NCBI RefSeq assembly: GCF_000715075.1
Contig: NC_134103.1
Location: forward strand, 75,331,519-75,395,518
DNA length: 64,000 nt
Direction of reading: 5' to 3'
Source of the DNA: Nicotiana tabacum
Taxonomy: Eukaryota; Streptophyta; Magnoliopsida; Solanales; Solanaceae
Below, piece by piece: positions 10,823-23,941 of the stretch. Position 1 is the stretch's first letter, and each line of letters opens with the position of its first letter. The notes under the pieces are model-generated. The model was not told where the DNA came from. It was given only the letters and a program-made list of their open reading frames with translations, and made no database searches. The position numbers and the translations under genes are program-made.

Positions 10823-12302
10823 TCATTCATGCAACCCAAACGAAGCCTTAACAACTCCAATAAAATCATACTTGTATCCATCTGCATGAAAATGCTTTGG
10901 TGGAATTATCTTTGTGTACACATAAAATGCTACACAAGCAATAGTAGGCCCAACCCAAAAGATCCAATGCCCATCCCAAAGATGACCTCCTCTAACAACA
11001 GCAGCCCCGAAACACCTCGCCGGATTCATCCCCGCTCCGGCGTAGCCCTTTTTCATGGTGACCGTAGTCGAGATGAACACAAGAAGGCCCAAAACTATAC
11101 CAACAATGGACAAGACAGTGACAAGGCCAAGGGCCTTAGCTTGCCTATGATCATAAGCCATCCAAATTGAAGCAAAAAGAAAAACAAATGTACAAAAGAT
11201 CTCAAGCCACAAAGCTTGGGCCATTTCTAGGCCCACTGTAATGGGCCCATTTGGGCCCGGTGCAATTACTGTTATGGTACAACCACCAAGTGAGAAAGTT
11301 TGTGCAATAGTAGAGCTAACTACTGCTTTTAGAGCTAGTGCACCTAAAATTGCTCCAACACATTGTGCCACCATGTAAATAATGGCTCTTGACATGGATA
11401 TAATTCCGACAAGCGCGGCGGAGAAGGAGATGACGGGGTTTATGTGGCCACCGGACACCGGAACAACGGCGAGGAGTAGAATTGTGATCACAATTGCTAT
11501 GAGAATTGACATGATCAAATTTGGCATTTTCACATCACTTTCAAAGGTGGAGATCACTATGGTGTCCAACATAAAAACAAGAACCGCCGAGCCTAGGAGC
11601 TCTCCCACTGACGCTCGCCATACCTATATTCATAAAGAGTTTAACTTTTATACACCGACAATTCATAAAAGTATTATGATAACTCACTCTATTCTATCAG
11701 AATAGTGGAATTAACATAATATTGACACATTGTGCCTATTCTTTTTAGAAGTTTTGTGAAGGCTGAAATAGAGATTAAATGTACTAACATCCAAAGAAAA
11801 GAAGTCAGAAATGCCCAGCCTTTGTGCCACTGTGAGAGAAGTATGCTTCTTTCCCTCATCATCAATATTCCTGCTAGAAAGAAGTCAAGTACATACATTA
11901 GGACAATGGGAAAAAATTGTCAAACAAGGTAAAATATCGACGATTGCGTGTCGAATTCTTCAAAAATAATGTATTTTTGAAGGATTTAAGGCAACATCAT
12001 ATTTTGAGAGTCCTAAAACATAGGTTAAGAGTGAGGAGGAACATTGACACATCGTGCATAATTAAACATATCGACTGATAAGTCGGATCCTCCAAAAGCC
12101 GTACATTTTTTAAGGATCCGATATAGCTGTGGAGCGGAAACATATATATTTGGAAAGTCCGAACAATATAGGTTAAGAGTGAGGGAGAAAAGGACAGTAT
12201 CACTTACTTTTTTGGTGTAGAAGAGAAAGGTTGAACTCTATTACTTCCACCAGAAAGTTGGCTTTCTTCATCGCCTAAAACATGACTAGCATTGGAAGCC
12301 AT
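10823..12302 (-). CDS. XIP1: X-intrinsic protein (XIP) aquaporin
   Basis: Three exons on the minus strand: 12302-12208, 11870-11789 and 11623-10823. They join in phase to 325 codons plus stop. The protein has the six-helix MIP fold. The first pore motif is HINPV (NPV at residues 121-123). The second is NPARC (259-263), whose cysteine is the hallmark of the plant XIP subfamily. Loop C has the LGGC motif with Cys174. By family knowledge, Solanaceae XIPs are plasma-membrane channels permeable to small uncharged solutes such as glycerol, urea, boric acid and hydrogen peroxide, and poorly to water. Exon 3 starts VWRASVGELLGS, directly after SDFFSLD from exon 2. Intron 1 ends in a tandem TAGCAG acceptor, so two proteins differing by one residue are possible. 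No frameshift or missing pore residue is seen. The symbol is given at subfamily level. Confidence 0.93.
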
Positions 12303-12375
12303 ATTTGGGAGAGAAAAGTGTTGCTTATGCTTTAGCTTTTAATGATTTTTCTCTAAAATTGTGTGCATGGATTGG

Positions 12376-12386
12376 TTATAAATACT
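12376..12386 (-). promoter_or_regulatory. TATA box of the XIP gene
   Basis: On the minus strand TATTTATAACC lies about 75-85 bp upstream of the XIP start codon at 12302. That spacing implies a 5' UTR of roughly 50 bp. No other core promoter element stands out. Confidence 0.5.
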
Positions 12387-12674
12387 ACTTCCAACGCTCA
12401 CTGCCTATCTGCTTGTATTTAAAAAATAAGACAAGTAGCAGGTTCTGTGTACGTGTATACATATCAATCAAGAATCTCTTGGCCAATTTTGTAAGAGGAG
12501 TCAATTCTTTATTCATTGTCTTTTGCTAATTAGTATTTTATTATAATGTACATTCTACTACTAAATGTAAGGACTGAGACTGTTTTAGGACTACTTTATA
12601 TGATTAAAGAAATTATTTTAGAATAGAAAGCCGTGCTTTTTCATTATTTATATATGCGGGAATCCAAAATATTA

Positions 12675-12946
12675 CTCCTTCAGTCTCATATTACATATTT
12701 TTGTTTTATATACAACCCTTAAGAAATATTAATTAGAAGAAAATTTCGACTATTTTACCTTATTTATGTCTTATCTCTCTTTATTGAATATTTATTCTAT
12801 TTATGTATCATTTTCATCTTCAAGAATAATTACTTCTAAAGGTAAAATGAGAAAAAATTAATTAATTTTGTCTTGAACATAAAAAATGACGAATAATTTG
12901 AGACAACTTTTTAGAAATCACGACTGCTATTTTGAGACGGAGGGAG
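12675..12946. mobile_element. Stowaway-like MITE (272 bp)
   Basis: The left end is CTCCTTCAGTCTCATATTA and the right end is TTTTGAGACGGAGGGAG, its near-perfect inverse. Both sides carry the dinucleotide TA (12673-12674 and 12947-12948), the target site of Stowaway/Tc1-mariner MITEs. There is no coding content. It lies about 370 bp upstream of the XIP start codon. Confidence 0.8.
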
Positions 12947-12979
12947 TACTATCTTCGTTCCAGATTATTTACCTTTTAA

Positions 12980-13186
12980 GGGGTTGTTTGGTACAGGGGA
13001 TAAGGATAATAATCCAGGGATAGAATTTGGGATTAACTTTATCCCATGTGTGGTTTGGGGCATTAGTTAATCTCCGGACAACTTATACACTAAAATGATG
13101 TGATTAGTTATCACAAATAAAGGTGGAATAGCTAATCAATCTCATGGGATATCTTGAGATATCCCACCATTGTACAAAACGACCCC
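12980..13186. mobile_element. Small MITE (~207 bp)
   Basis: The terminal inverted repeats are GGGGTTGTTTGGTACA at the left and TGTACAAAACGACCCC at the right, 13 of 16 matching. The interior holds further short palindromes such as GATATCTTGAGATATC. Target duplications are unclear (TTAA at left, TATA at right), so the superfamily is not assigned. Confidence 0.65.
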
Positions 13187-13189
13187 TAT

Positions 13190-14255
13190 AGGTATTTGCA
13201 CATTACTTAAGCAAAACATTTAACAACATTATATTAATCATAAAAGTATTTGTCTAAATTATCATATATCACTCTGTTATCTCAATTAATTAAGATCTAT
13301 TAATTGAAGAGAATTCGAATAAAAGATTACACTAAAAGGGACATTGACACATCGTGCAGAATTATTATGTATATAAAAACACTAAAGGGAATGAAAAGAT
13401 CCAATAATGGAGATCAAGATTCTTGTTTGTTGTGCATTGACAGATAGAGTGTATCAAAAAAAAAAAACTAAAAAAAACAATCCACATCGTATAATGAAAG
13501 ATAAAAGTGAAAGTCTCGTTCTTGCATAAGCAACCGAGAGACTAGGGATTTGCGTTGCTGGCTCCAAGATTTTTGGTTTGACGTAAAGAAGTAATAAATG
13601 AAGCCATAGTCATTCAACTTCTCTATTTCAATAATAGTACAGTCTAGCTTCTTGATTTTTGTGGTGCATACTTTTTAGCAGCAAGTGATATGAAACTAGG
13701 AATTAAAAATAATTTTCTCACTGATGATAATGTGATATATGAGATTCTTTTTTGTAATCTTTGATCGTTTAAGTATAGTTAATAAGTATAACAATAATTA
13801 CACTTCAATCCTAGACGTGTTGAGATTGGCTACGTAAATTCTCACTTATCATGATTTCTGTATTGTGGTTAGATTAAAATACTTTTCCAAATAAGTTGAG
13901 ATCGATTATATAAATTCTTATTGATTATGGGATTACATTGGATTTGTTTTTGTTGTTGCTATCATGACATCTCTATTGTGAAAATCTATCACAAATTAGT
14001 TAGTTTTAAGCTAAATTCCAGCCTACTATTGTCCTCTAATATTTTTGCTTTTTTCAGATTTAGGATCGGCAATGTGAGCAAGCTCACGCATGCTGGGTTA
14101 TAGCTAAGTAAACTCAAAATCTTAATAAAATTTTAAATGTCAAAAGTACACGATAAAAGTTATAGTTAGCATGGACTTCTAATATGCATTAGGTTATTTT
14201 CCAACATTAACAAAGCAAATGACAAGTTCTTTTTCTTTATTCTTTCTTGACTATA
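13190..14255. other. Intergenic, nothing assigned
   Basis: AT-rich DNA with no supported gene. Open frames such as 13921-14103 have no recognisable domain. Confidence 0.4.
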
Positions 14256-14260
14256 CTTAT

Positions 14261-14519
14261 TACATTCACTTTTACTTGTCTACTATTGACTTTGCACACC
14301 CCTTAAGAAATAATAAATAAAGTACATAATTTACCATGATACCCATATTAATTGGTGTATAGTTTTAATGGATTTGGAAAATGATTTGAAATGAGTAATT
14401 AATGCTAAAGACAAAACAAGAAAAATAAATTATTTTTCTCTTGATATTCGAAAAGTGACGAATAAAAAAGAAAATTTATTTTTAGAATACTTGACAACTA
14501 AAAGTGAACGGAGGAAGTA
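14261..14519. mobile_element. Stowaway-like MITE copy 1, degraded end
   Basis: This copy runs from ACATTCACTTTTACTTGTC to AAAAGTGAACGGAGGAAGTA, ends that are approximate inverses. It matches copy 2 at 14574-14832 along most of its length (for example AATAATAAATAAAGT and CATAATTTACCATGATAC), in the same orientation. The left CTCCCTCC end is mutated. Confidence 0.6.
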
Positions 14520-14573
14520 TTTTCTTCTCCGTAGACCAACCAAAAAAGGGGGAGGGGGAAGACGACTTAGAAA

Positions 14574-14832
14574 ATTACACTTTTACTTGACACATTTTGA
14601 CTTTTCACGCCCCTTAATAAATAATAAATAAAGTGCATAATTTACCATGATACACATATCAATTGATGCATATTTTATTGGATTTGAGAAAATAATTTGA
14701 AATGAGTAATAAATACTGTGAGTATAACAGGAAAAAAAAAAATTTGTCTTCCCTTGATATGCGTAAAGTAACAAGTAAAAATAAAAATCTATTTTTAATA
14801 TACATGTCAAGTAAAAGTGAACGGAGGGAGTA
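14574..14832. mobile_element. Stowaway-like MITE copy 2
   Basis: A second copy of the same family, in tandem orientation 55 bp from copy 1. Its right end GTGAACGGAGGGAGTA is intact. Its left end starts inside the repeat (CACTTTTACTTGACA) and lacks the ACTCCCTCCGTT tip. Confidence 0.65.
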
Positions 14833-14839
14833 GTACCAT

Positions 14840-17800
14840 TCATGAATTCAATGGTATTTAAAGATATAGGTGGGGCAATCTTTTTGTTGTTATACTTATT
14901 ACAGGAATAGTGACAATCTTTGGGTTGGATTCATTTATTAGGCGGGTCACGAAGTTTTCTCATTCTTTAATTCTTCACTATTAATTAAACCGGTCAAATT
15001 TATAGCAAGTTTTAGTCCCACAAAGTTCCTCCAAAGAGCTGCATTTATATATAGTTTTTTATATTAATTTTTACATATTTAATTAAGTCAAAATATACAT
15101 CTTAATTCTACTTCAATGATATACTGTATGTATTTTCTAAACGGTTTCACATACTTAAAGAAAAAACTTGCGAAAAGTAGTGTAGTTATCCACAAGAGTA
15201 AGCTAAATCAAATTTAAATTACTATGTGTTTTACATTTTGAATCGTCGCTATCGACCATCACAATTATCAGTCGTGATTAACCTTTAGAGTTTGCTTTAT
15301 CAAGTAAATAGTTTTTAAAATATCATATAAATTAAGATTTTCACTTATATACATGATATAATATTTAGTTACAATATTATTTTAATTTTATATTAATTAA
15401 GTTTTACATAAAAGAAAGTATATTCATTCCAATGTTGAGAAAATAAATAATTTTATTTTTTAGTAATCTGATTTAGAATAATATTTTTATAATCTAATAT
15501 GTAGTTTTACTTACTCTTCCTATTTAAATGCTAAGGGATTTCAATTATCACAACTGATACTTTTGGGGGGGTTTGTCACCAGAAAAGCAAAGGAAAAATA
15601 GAAAGTAACCAAAGCCTAAAAGAAAGCAACTATCTTTTCATGCTCATTAATTTGAATCATAAATCCACCTGTTTTACTTCTAGTTGCAACTACAAATTTC
15701 CTTTTTCTTCTATTATAGTATGAAAGAACAGTAAAAGAAAAACTTTTTAGCTGTATAACTTTTTCTTTAAAAGTATACTTCTTAGTTCTTACTAAGATTG
15801 TCCAAAACGTTATCCGAACACCATCCAAATTTGTCACAGTATTAGCACAAGCTTTGACTTTTGAGTGTTTGATATTTCCATAAGAGGAAAAAGGAAAGAA
15901 AAAAATGGAGAGACCACTCTCCCGTCCATATTATCTGTCCTTTTAAGATTTTTGTACATTTAAAAAAAAATAATAATAATCTTATTAAACTATCATTTTA
16001 AGTAGAGATATCATTTATATGAATTTTTGATAGACTAGTCAAAAAAAGGAATACTTACGCATTTTGGTTAAATTTTATATATATAATGAATTTAAATACT
16101 ATTCCAAGTTACCAACCATATTGGGTTAGATGGAGAAGGCTAAAAGTCAACACTTTCATGGCATTAAATGGGAAGCTGATAAAAGTGGGAGAGATGTCAT
16201 GAATTAGAATCATAGTCTTGGAGCCCATATATAGTCTAAAATATCACATATTCACACTTTCACATAAATTTTGACACATGCATCAGTTTAAAGCATTTAT
16301 GACTTCAAGATATTGTGGCCTAGTGGACTCCCTTTTTCTTTTTTAGGGAACATTTTCCCAGACATATCATGTCCAATCTTTGCTGAAGTTGATGCCCAGT
16401 TAAGTTTCACGTCGAAGGATAAAGCGTTTTTTAATATAAACGACTATATCTCTAAAGTCAATAATTTTATACGAGAAACTAATGAACTCAATCACAAGCT
16501 ACCGTTATTTTTTAGTTTTCTGTTGAGGTCTATCCTGCAAAAATACTTAAGTTGAATCGGTGATTGATTTCTATGTTTCGTCGTAAACCTAATTGGTTAT
16601 TTTCAATTACGTTGTTTCTAGTGATTCACATGGCATCATCAAATGATATAAGTCTTGGATAAGAATCTACATTTTACTAGAACACCCTTGTTGATGATCC
16701 TATACTCCGACAACATCTAAGATTCCTCGAACAATATAATATTCATGTAACATCAATTCAAGCTTGCTCAATCTGACTTAGAAACCGAGACTTCTGATTA
16801 AGAATGAAGGAGTATTTATGACTCGACAACAACCTTGATAATCTCTGGCGAAGTTGCTGTAATTCTTAGCCCTCTAATTTGAAAAATGAGATTACAGCTT
16901 GACTAGTATTGCTTGGGCTTTCGACAGAATGAAGGAATCAGCATCCATTTGCATGAAATAATACGCTCAAAATTTCAACAAAATCAAAAAACAAATACGC
17001 TCAAAATTTCAAAATTTGACTCGCTCTCAGCTCGTGCCCTTTGGACCTTTCTGTTAAGTGATTGATTTGAAACTTTGAATATGGAGCGGAATGGGTCCGA
17101 AAAGAAAAGTAGAGTCTGCCAACATTGAACTCCAAAATAGAATTATATCCTAATATCAATTCAATACTGTTCTTGTGTTTTTAATAATTAAACTGTTGGT
17201 AATTTCTCGTATGTGCTTCTTTCCTAATCAAAAGATAAGAATAGCGCAATTCTAACGCTCAAAAGATAGGAAATTAACAATCCTTTTCTGTGAGTGAAAA
17301 CACTAGAAAGAATGTTTGTACGATTGTATCTTCTTTTCTTTTTTTTTGGTAATTGTCGTATTGTATCTTCTATATGCTTCCTTGTTAGTACTTATGTATG
17401 AAAAACTAAAACTATAGGAAATTTTTCTATCCTACATCTTCTTACATAGATACAAATATACTTCTATTTGAACTACTATTTCTATTATCTAAAAGTAAAT
17501 GAATGAATTTTATGCCTTAGGAGTCCTACTCGCTCAAATCCACTTGTTAGCTTTCCATTTCTTAGCATATACACTCTTTGTCCATAAATATTTGAACTAC
17601 TATCTCTATTATCTATATCTATCTATATTTAGATGTTCCGGGTTAATGGTTCTGTTTTGCTAACTCATCAAATACTCTCTATATCATACGTCTGTGCGTC
17701 ATTGGCTAACATATGTATTCCCTTTTTCTTTTGGCGCGAACATATGTATTCTTCTCATCTTAATTCTTTGTTCATCTAATTTTCTTCAACAATGGTAAAC

Positions 17801-18740
17801 TGTTATAGTTTATCTAGAATCTTGATTAATAAAAATGGTCCTTTAATTCCACAAATCAGTGATCAAAACTTTTAGGACCAGTCTACAGAGATGTCACTTT
17901 GCATCAACTCGTAATTAAAGATATTCTAGCCAAACCCTCATACTAGTGCAATACCTTGAGAATTGTTTAGCTTTAATTTCCACAGGAGTAAGGTATATTA
18001 TTCTAGCTAAAAGGACCACTACCATTGATATATTGATAGAGGAGGAGGACTAAATGACAAATCTATACTTTGCCCAATTGCCAAGCCATTCAATGGCATC
18101 TGCAATTTTGGGAAAGCTGGTGGCCGCGTGTGAATTATTTCAAGGCAAAGGACCACCTGATTCGATATTGTTGTTTACTCTGATCCGATCGAATTTCATT
18201 TACCAGCACATACTTACTCTAAATTCCTGTGACCGAGTCTTTCTAGCCCCTATGAACATCTTTTCTTAATGTATTGAAGAGGGCCTCTCAAACCGGTGAA
18301 AAGTGGTGGATGTCTACTAACAGCCATTCCTGGCTCGACATCTCCTTTGAAAGCTTTTCACATTTGCTATTGAATATGTATTATAGCTATGGGATGTTTT
18401 GGGTTGAAGTGAAAAAAAACAAGTTTGTTAATATTGTCATCAAACAGGCACTATACCTTATGTCAGAATCAGTATCACTAATCATTCAATTTAATTCATG
18501 AGAGCTACAAGTGTAACTACCTTTCTGAAGCCGTAAAATTAGAGCTCACACAAAAACTTAAACTATGATTGCCAGAAAATCAACTACTTCACTTAGGAAG
18601 TGCTAGCTATACAGAACATCCAGTCTTGGTCTTGCCAAGTTGGACTGCGTAGATACAAAAAAAAAAAAAAAAAAAAAAAAGAGCAAATGCAAGGAAAGAA
18701 GAGGATGAGAACCTTGTCCATCACTTAGCACAAACGCCAG
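14840..18740. other. 3.9-kb region without a recognised gene
   Basis: AT-rich non-coding DNA. Short open frames (16313-16555, 18054-18269, 18274-18501) show no domain, splice support or family resemblance. A CTAT-rich low-complexity tract lies near 17600-17635 and a poly(A) run of about 20 near 18658-18680. The right end probably includes the 3' UTR of the ERD2-like gene, which is transcribed leftward. Confidence 0.45.
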
Positions 18741-21700
18741 TTACACGACCCCAGAAGGAAGGCGCAAGACCAGCTGTCCTCCGAAAACACTGCAATACAT
18801 TCACAAAATGAGAAGACTGGTCAATAGAGCATTGTGAAAAGCAAGGCAGGCATGGATGCCGGTAGTCAAGGAACAGATAGAATGTGAAGCTTATTTAACC
18901 TTTTAACATAGTAGTAACAGAAGTCTGCTAAGATGAAGGTTTGAACAATTTCAGAGATAAGAACCATAGAAGGCCATAGACCGTGACCCAATGCTACAAG
19001 CAGATGGCCACGACTGTCCAAAACCTGTCGTCGGGCCAAGAGAAACTCATAAGGTTAGTAGAATTGAATAGAATGCATGCAAAAATGGATTAAAAAGAAT
19101 GATGATATCCCTCAATCACAATTGTAAACTTAAGCTAATGAACAAACTCCTCCTACATGAAACTTGTCCAGCAGATTTAACATCCTTTTATCAATTTTAT
19201 ACAATGTACCATAGTCAGTACTTGGTGCGCAACCTGATTTTGTGCCCAACTACGGGAAGTGTCCCGTAGAAAGGTAACATAAGGCACATAAGAAATAGGA
19301 CAAAACAATGATTAAACAAAGCACCGTACGAGCTCTCATTTTTTTCTTCAACTAGAAGACTATTCAAAACCATGTTAGTTCTAGAACGGTAAAAGGCTTC
19401 TACCAAATAGATACTGCACCTACACCAAATATGAAGGAGCAAATAACTTGTCAATGATAATTTATGTGATATGTCTCATCAGAATTTTGCAAATCAAACC
19501 TGGAGAACCCAATGAGCACAGCTTAAGAACCTTGCAATACCCAATGCAAATACATAGTGAGCTGTGAATGGTTCAACTATCTGTAGACAATATAACAAGT
19601 AGGTTGTCAAACTTGCAAAAACGTCATACCCAAACTCCCGAGCCAGAACAAAAATTTTAAGAAAGCAAATCTGCATGTGCATCAACAATGACCAGTAATT
19701 ATACCTTAGTGTTTTGCATGACACGAAGTTGAGGTAGCACGGAAACTGCTTCCAAGTAAACACAGAAAGCCCAGAAGATTCTGTTGATGAAGTGATGTGA
19801 TGTTGATGGGTGAATTAGTAAGGCTAAGGCAGCACAAGGGATCGCCTGCACAAAAGTGTACATTAAAATTACTTCTTAAGGATAAGCCAGAGAAAATCTC
19901 TCTGCAGCATACGTCGAAAAGAGCATGCAACCAAGATCTACAAACTAAAAGAGAGGACGATGAAAAAACCAAGTGACTTGTACGGATCAAAGATATTTGA
20001 ATTTCCCAAATGCCTATAAAACTAAGAGAGCCTCATTTGAGTGGCTCGGAGTCTAGTCAGAATTCAAAGACAGTTATATTCCAATAAAAAAATCTAGTCA
20101 TGAATTCTAAAGATATATGGAATTGAAGGGAAGCTTCTACAGTTGTCCTAACAAAAAAAAAAATGGGGGGGGGGGGGGGAAGCTTTTGAATTAAGACGAG
20201 ATAGAGGTTTCTAGTCATTTTGCTCACATACCATTAATAAAAGTAATAAAATGTTCTCCAATTTCCAAATATTTGAGATCTTCTTTTAATAAAAGCCAAA
20301 TATTTGGGATCACTTTTTTGTTCAGGATAAAGCCAAAAATATGAGATTACTTCTAGTTGGAGTCTGATATAACTTGACGTAAATTATACATCATAGAAAA
20401 GTGAGAATGAAACTCCTTTCCTTTAACCTTCAGATCTACTCAAATGCATTCTACTAAATTGAACAAACTTCATCATCTTACAAACCCGCTTTAGTACAAA
20501 TCACAAGAAAACTTAATCCTATGGAGTTTTCGAGAGTTATCAGTGCAAATGGATCTTTTCTAATCAAATTCCATGTTATCTCTGTCTTTTTCATTTGTCA
20601 GCTACCTATTAAAAATTGTAACAGAATGCTCATTATCATTCAAACAATCACATATGACAAAGAAAGACGATTGAGCTACACCTACAGTCCAGCTCTCCCT
20701 AAATCACTCGCACAGCCAAAACCGGGAGGTGGTAGCTATATGTATCAAAGACCATCACATAAGTGTATGAACTACCAAAGAAAAAACTTCTCAAATCTAC
20801 TCCCTAGTCTAGACCCTGTATGAAGCACATATATAAGTGAAGCTGTTTGAAGACTTACCACATAATAAATTGCACAATTGTCTTTGTCCTCCATGTAACT
20901 TGATTTAAGATTAAAACGGATCATATATATAACCCACAAGGTTGTAGCCAATGTAGCTAAATCAAGGAAGGTGTGTATATCATATTCCATGACGAAACTA
21001 CAATACAGTCTAACAGCCAAAAATATAGCTGTGAGCTCCTGGGATTTGAGTGAAAGCCCTGCAATAGTATGAAATGAGAATTACGAATGATCAGTGGCAC
21101 ATAAAAGACAAACAAAACTGACAACGCAATTAAAAAAACCCAGGATGGGATTGACTCAGAATAAAATTGAGAAATAGATTCCTATGTTTAAGAAGAAAAT
21201 TTCCGGTTTCTACTACTATAACTAACAGATCACAAAAGAGTACCAAACAATATCATTAAAATTGACAAAATGCTTAAATATTGTCTTGTGTGCACAAGGA
21301 CACATGACTCCAAAGAGGCTGTCATTTTCTATCAACAATGCAGCACCACCGCCTTGCATAACCCACCTCAATAGCACATACATACTTTTCAACATGCATG
21401 AATAATAGAAAAAAAGTAAAGAGGATAGCAAACACAGAAATCGTGAGGAAAATAAACTTTGGCATTTGTGGAAGTTATTTTGAACGAAAAACATGAAAAG
21501 ATACTCACTATCGATTTCGCAATGCATCATATTGGGGCTATATCCAGAGGCCAAATTTAGCCCCCCCTAGAAGATTGACTATGAATTGGTTCAGACAAGA
21601 TTGTTGTGCCTAATGTAGAAAATTCACATACTTGAGTTCAGCCTTCCAAGAAAATGAAATGGAATTCAAATAATATGGTTGAATAGATGAGTGTTACAAG

Positions 21701-23787
21701 AGCTTTATGGGATAGGAAGAGACCTAAGCAAAAATTATAGAACGGCACGATCAATGTTATATGGGAACAAATGTTATGTTTCTAAGGCCTATCCACATAA
21801 TAAATGTTTTAGAAATGTTGAAGTTAAGATTGACGAACCATTAAAAAAGATTGTTAAAGGCTATAACTAATCATATTCGGCAAGGATGCAAATAGCATGG
21901 CAATGATAAAATGCAAAAAAGTTCGACTAAGATTATTTGGTCATGTTCTATGTACACATCCTTTTTTTTATGAAGTGTCCTATGTTTTTTTTAATAAGGA
22001 TGAAGTGTCCTATGTAAACATCCTCATGCACCAGTTCTTAGGGTGGACACTCTGACAATTAAAAGTGAAATAACGAATTAGGCCTAAAATCTAGTGGAGA
22101 GAAATGTCTCAAAAGGCACATAATCAAAATCAATGCAGATTAAACTAAAAACATAATATAACGGAACCAAATATCCATAAAGGAAATCCCACTAATTGAG
22201 ATTAGGGCTTAATATTGTTGTTATTCTTACACCGATCTGGTCTTTTATTCTGGTAATACACTTGCATTGTCGTGTAGGGATAACAGATAAGTATGAGACC
22301 TAGAGAACCTCTAGTTTTTTTGAGAACTCATAATTTTCCTTAACATATAAATTTTATTATTGGAGCGAAGCAAGCAGAGGATTCATATAGCCAAGCCCAA
22401 CTAGCTTGGTTTGAGGAATAGTTAATTGATTGATTGATATCCAGAGGTGTGTGTAATTAGATAAAGAAGCTGAAGGGAAGTGAACACCATAAAGGTACTT
22501 GTGCTTCTTTAGAAAAAAAATTGAAAGACAATTGCTTCAGGAATCTCAACCTATGATGTCGGCACTACCAAAGATACAGAAAGCAAATGTTTGACCTCCT
22601 CTTCACCTGCACTGTGTTGATTTAAAAAGGATAAAGGGGACACAATTTTCTGAGAAGAACAAACCCATCATTTCCGGACCTCCTATTCTGATAAGCACGA
22701 GACGCCATATAGCCAGTGCACTGGCCATTGAGGTAGCTGAAGTAAAAAAAGGGTCTCCAATACTCCTTATGGAGTGAAGTATGTTTTCATATAAATGCAA
22801 ATGATTCATGACTTATGTAGCTACTTAATCTAACCTCCAAAGATGGTCGATGGCCCATAAATTAAGAAAAGACACAAAAAGGCAAAAGATAATAAAGGTA
22901 TAGTATAGGACAGAAAACTTTTTTTGCATAGTCCAACTATGAAGCTGGTACCATAATCAGTCACATTCATAACATTAAAACGTCAGTAAAATTATTATTG
23001 TCCAATCAACTAGAACCCTCTCTCTTTACCACGACGGCCATAACATAGGACTAAAATTAACAAGATCCACCCATCCCCAATCCCAAACTCTTCAAAATTA
23101 TAACAGCCTATAAATTAACTAGCTAACATAAGCAAAACATAACTATACTCTGCAATTAACAAGTCATAAGGTGAATATGGCCCATTGTAGGATTAAACAA
23201 GAAAAAAATGTACCTATTTATTCCATTAACTTTCAATGCAAACCAAGAAAATTGAACCCCTAAAATTCAGCAATAGTCATAAACCTCAACTCTAATCATC
23301 TAAAATTACATTAAACAAATTTCTAAAACACTATAAAATTAGTGTCTTTGTCCAAAAAGGTTCTCAATTTCAACCCAGAATCACCAATCAATAAAAGTAA
23401 ACGAATCAATAAGTTATAACATCATCTAATCAAGCACCAGACAAGGAAAAATCAGATCTTTTGAAATTCTTTTTTTTTTTAAAAGCACCTTTTTTCTGCT
23501 TCCCATGTTTAACAATAAATAAAAAAGACAACTTTTTAATATAATGGAGGGGTTGTGTTATTACCAGCACAAGTTTTCTCTTTCATGAGCTTATAGATAA
23601 GGACAGAGATTCCGATGGCGTGAACAGCCTCGGCAGCCACGAAAAGGTTGTCGTGATCGTGGACAATGGCGCGTAGCAGCACTAACGCCGCCATGCCGGC
23701 GACCACCGCCAGAAAAGCCTTCACCTTTGGCGGTTGCCGTCGAACCCATGTTGATACGGCGTGGATCGGCCTCCTCGGCGCCTTCAT
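18741..23787 (-). CDS. ERD2-like ER lumen protein retaining receptor family protein
   Basis: Six exons on the minus strand: 23787-23565, 21058-20859, 19845-19705, 19580-19500, 19024-18900 and 18789-18741. All junctions are GT-AG and in phase, giving 272 codons plus stop. Exon 2 has the KDEL-receptor core (LSLKSQELTAIFLAVRLYCS, then EYDIHTFLDLATLATTLWVIY). Exon 3 has FWAFCVYLEAVSVLPQLRVMQ, and exon 4 has EPFTAHYVFALGIARFLSCAHW. Family members are seven-helix membrane proteins. Canonical ERD2 (about 215 residues) retrieves K/HDEL proteins from Golgi to ER. This longer form has an N-terminal extension of some 55 residues and matches the less-studied ERD2-like group, whose cargo is uncertain. The C-terminus GGQLVLRLPSGVV lacks the lysine-rich tail of canonical ERD2. 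The start was chosen from the ATG about 80 bp downstream of a TATA box. Confidence 0.93.
21690..22440 (+). mobile_element. Decayed LINE remnant in intron 1 of the ERD2-like gene
   Basis: Sense-strand traces resemble the C-terminal region of RTE-like LINE reverse transcriptase: MLYGNKCY-like text near 21757, then KVRLRLFGHVL near 21930. A 3'-end-like stretch AGCCCAACTAGCTTGGTTTG follows near 22393, with an ATTG-rich tail (TTAATTGATTGATTGAT) at about 22423. It has many frame breaks and no clear target duplication. Confidence 0.45.
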
Positions 23788-23866
23788 TCTGCTTTCTTCG
23801 TTGTGTAATTTGGAAAAGAAAAAAATCGACAATGGAATAAAAATTTGGAGCGTTTGTACACGTCGA

Positions 23867-23876
23867 TGTATATACA
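23867..23876 (-). promoter_or_regulatory. TATA box of the ERD2-like gene
   Basis: On the minus strand TGTATATACA lies 80-90 bp upstream of the start codon at 23787. A hAT-type element begins only 66 bp further upstream, at 23942. Confidence 0.5.
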
Positions 23877-23941
23877 CTTTTTGTAAGTTACTTTACTTGA
23901 TTGTAGTAAAGCTTATTTTAGGTTTTTACACGGATTCGGGC

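Noticed and set aside
11689..11898. 69-codon minus-strand frame within the XIP gene
   Set aside because: It overlaps XIP exon 2 in another frame. The exon 2 frame NIDDEGKK...FFSLD joins in phase with both neighbours.
23788..23877. N-terminal extension of the ERD2-like protein
   Set aside because: The upstream in-frame ATG overlaps the TATA box, and the family start MKAPRRP fits 23787.
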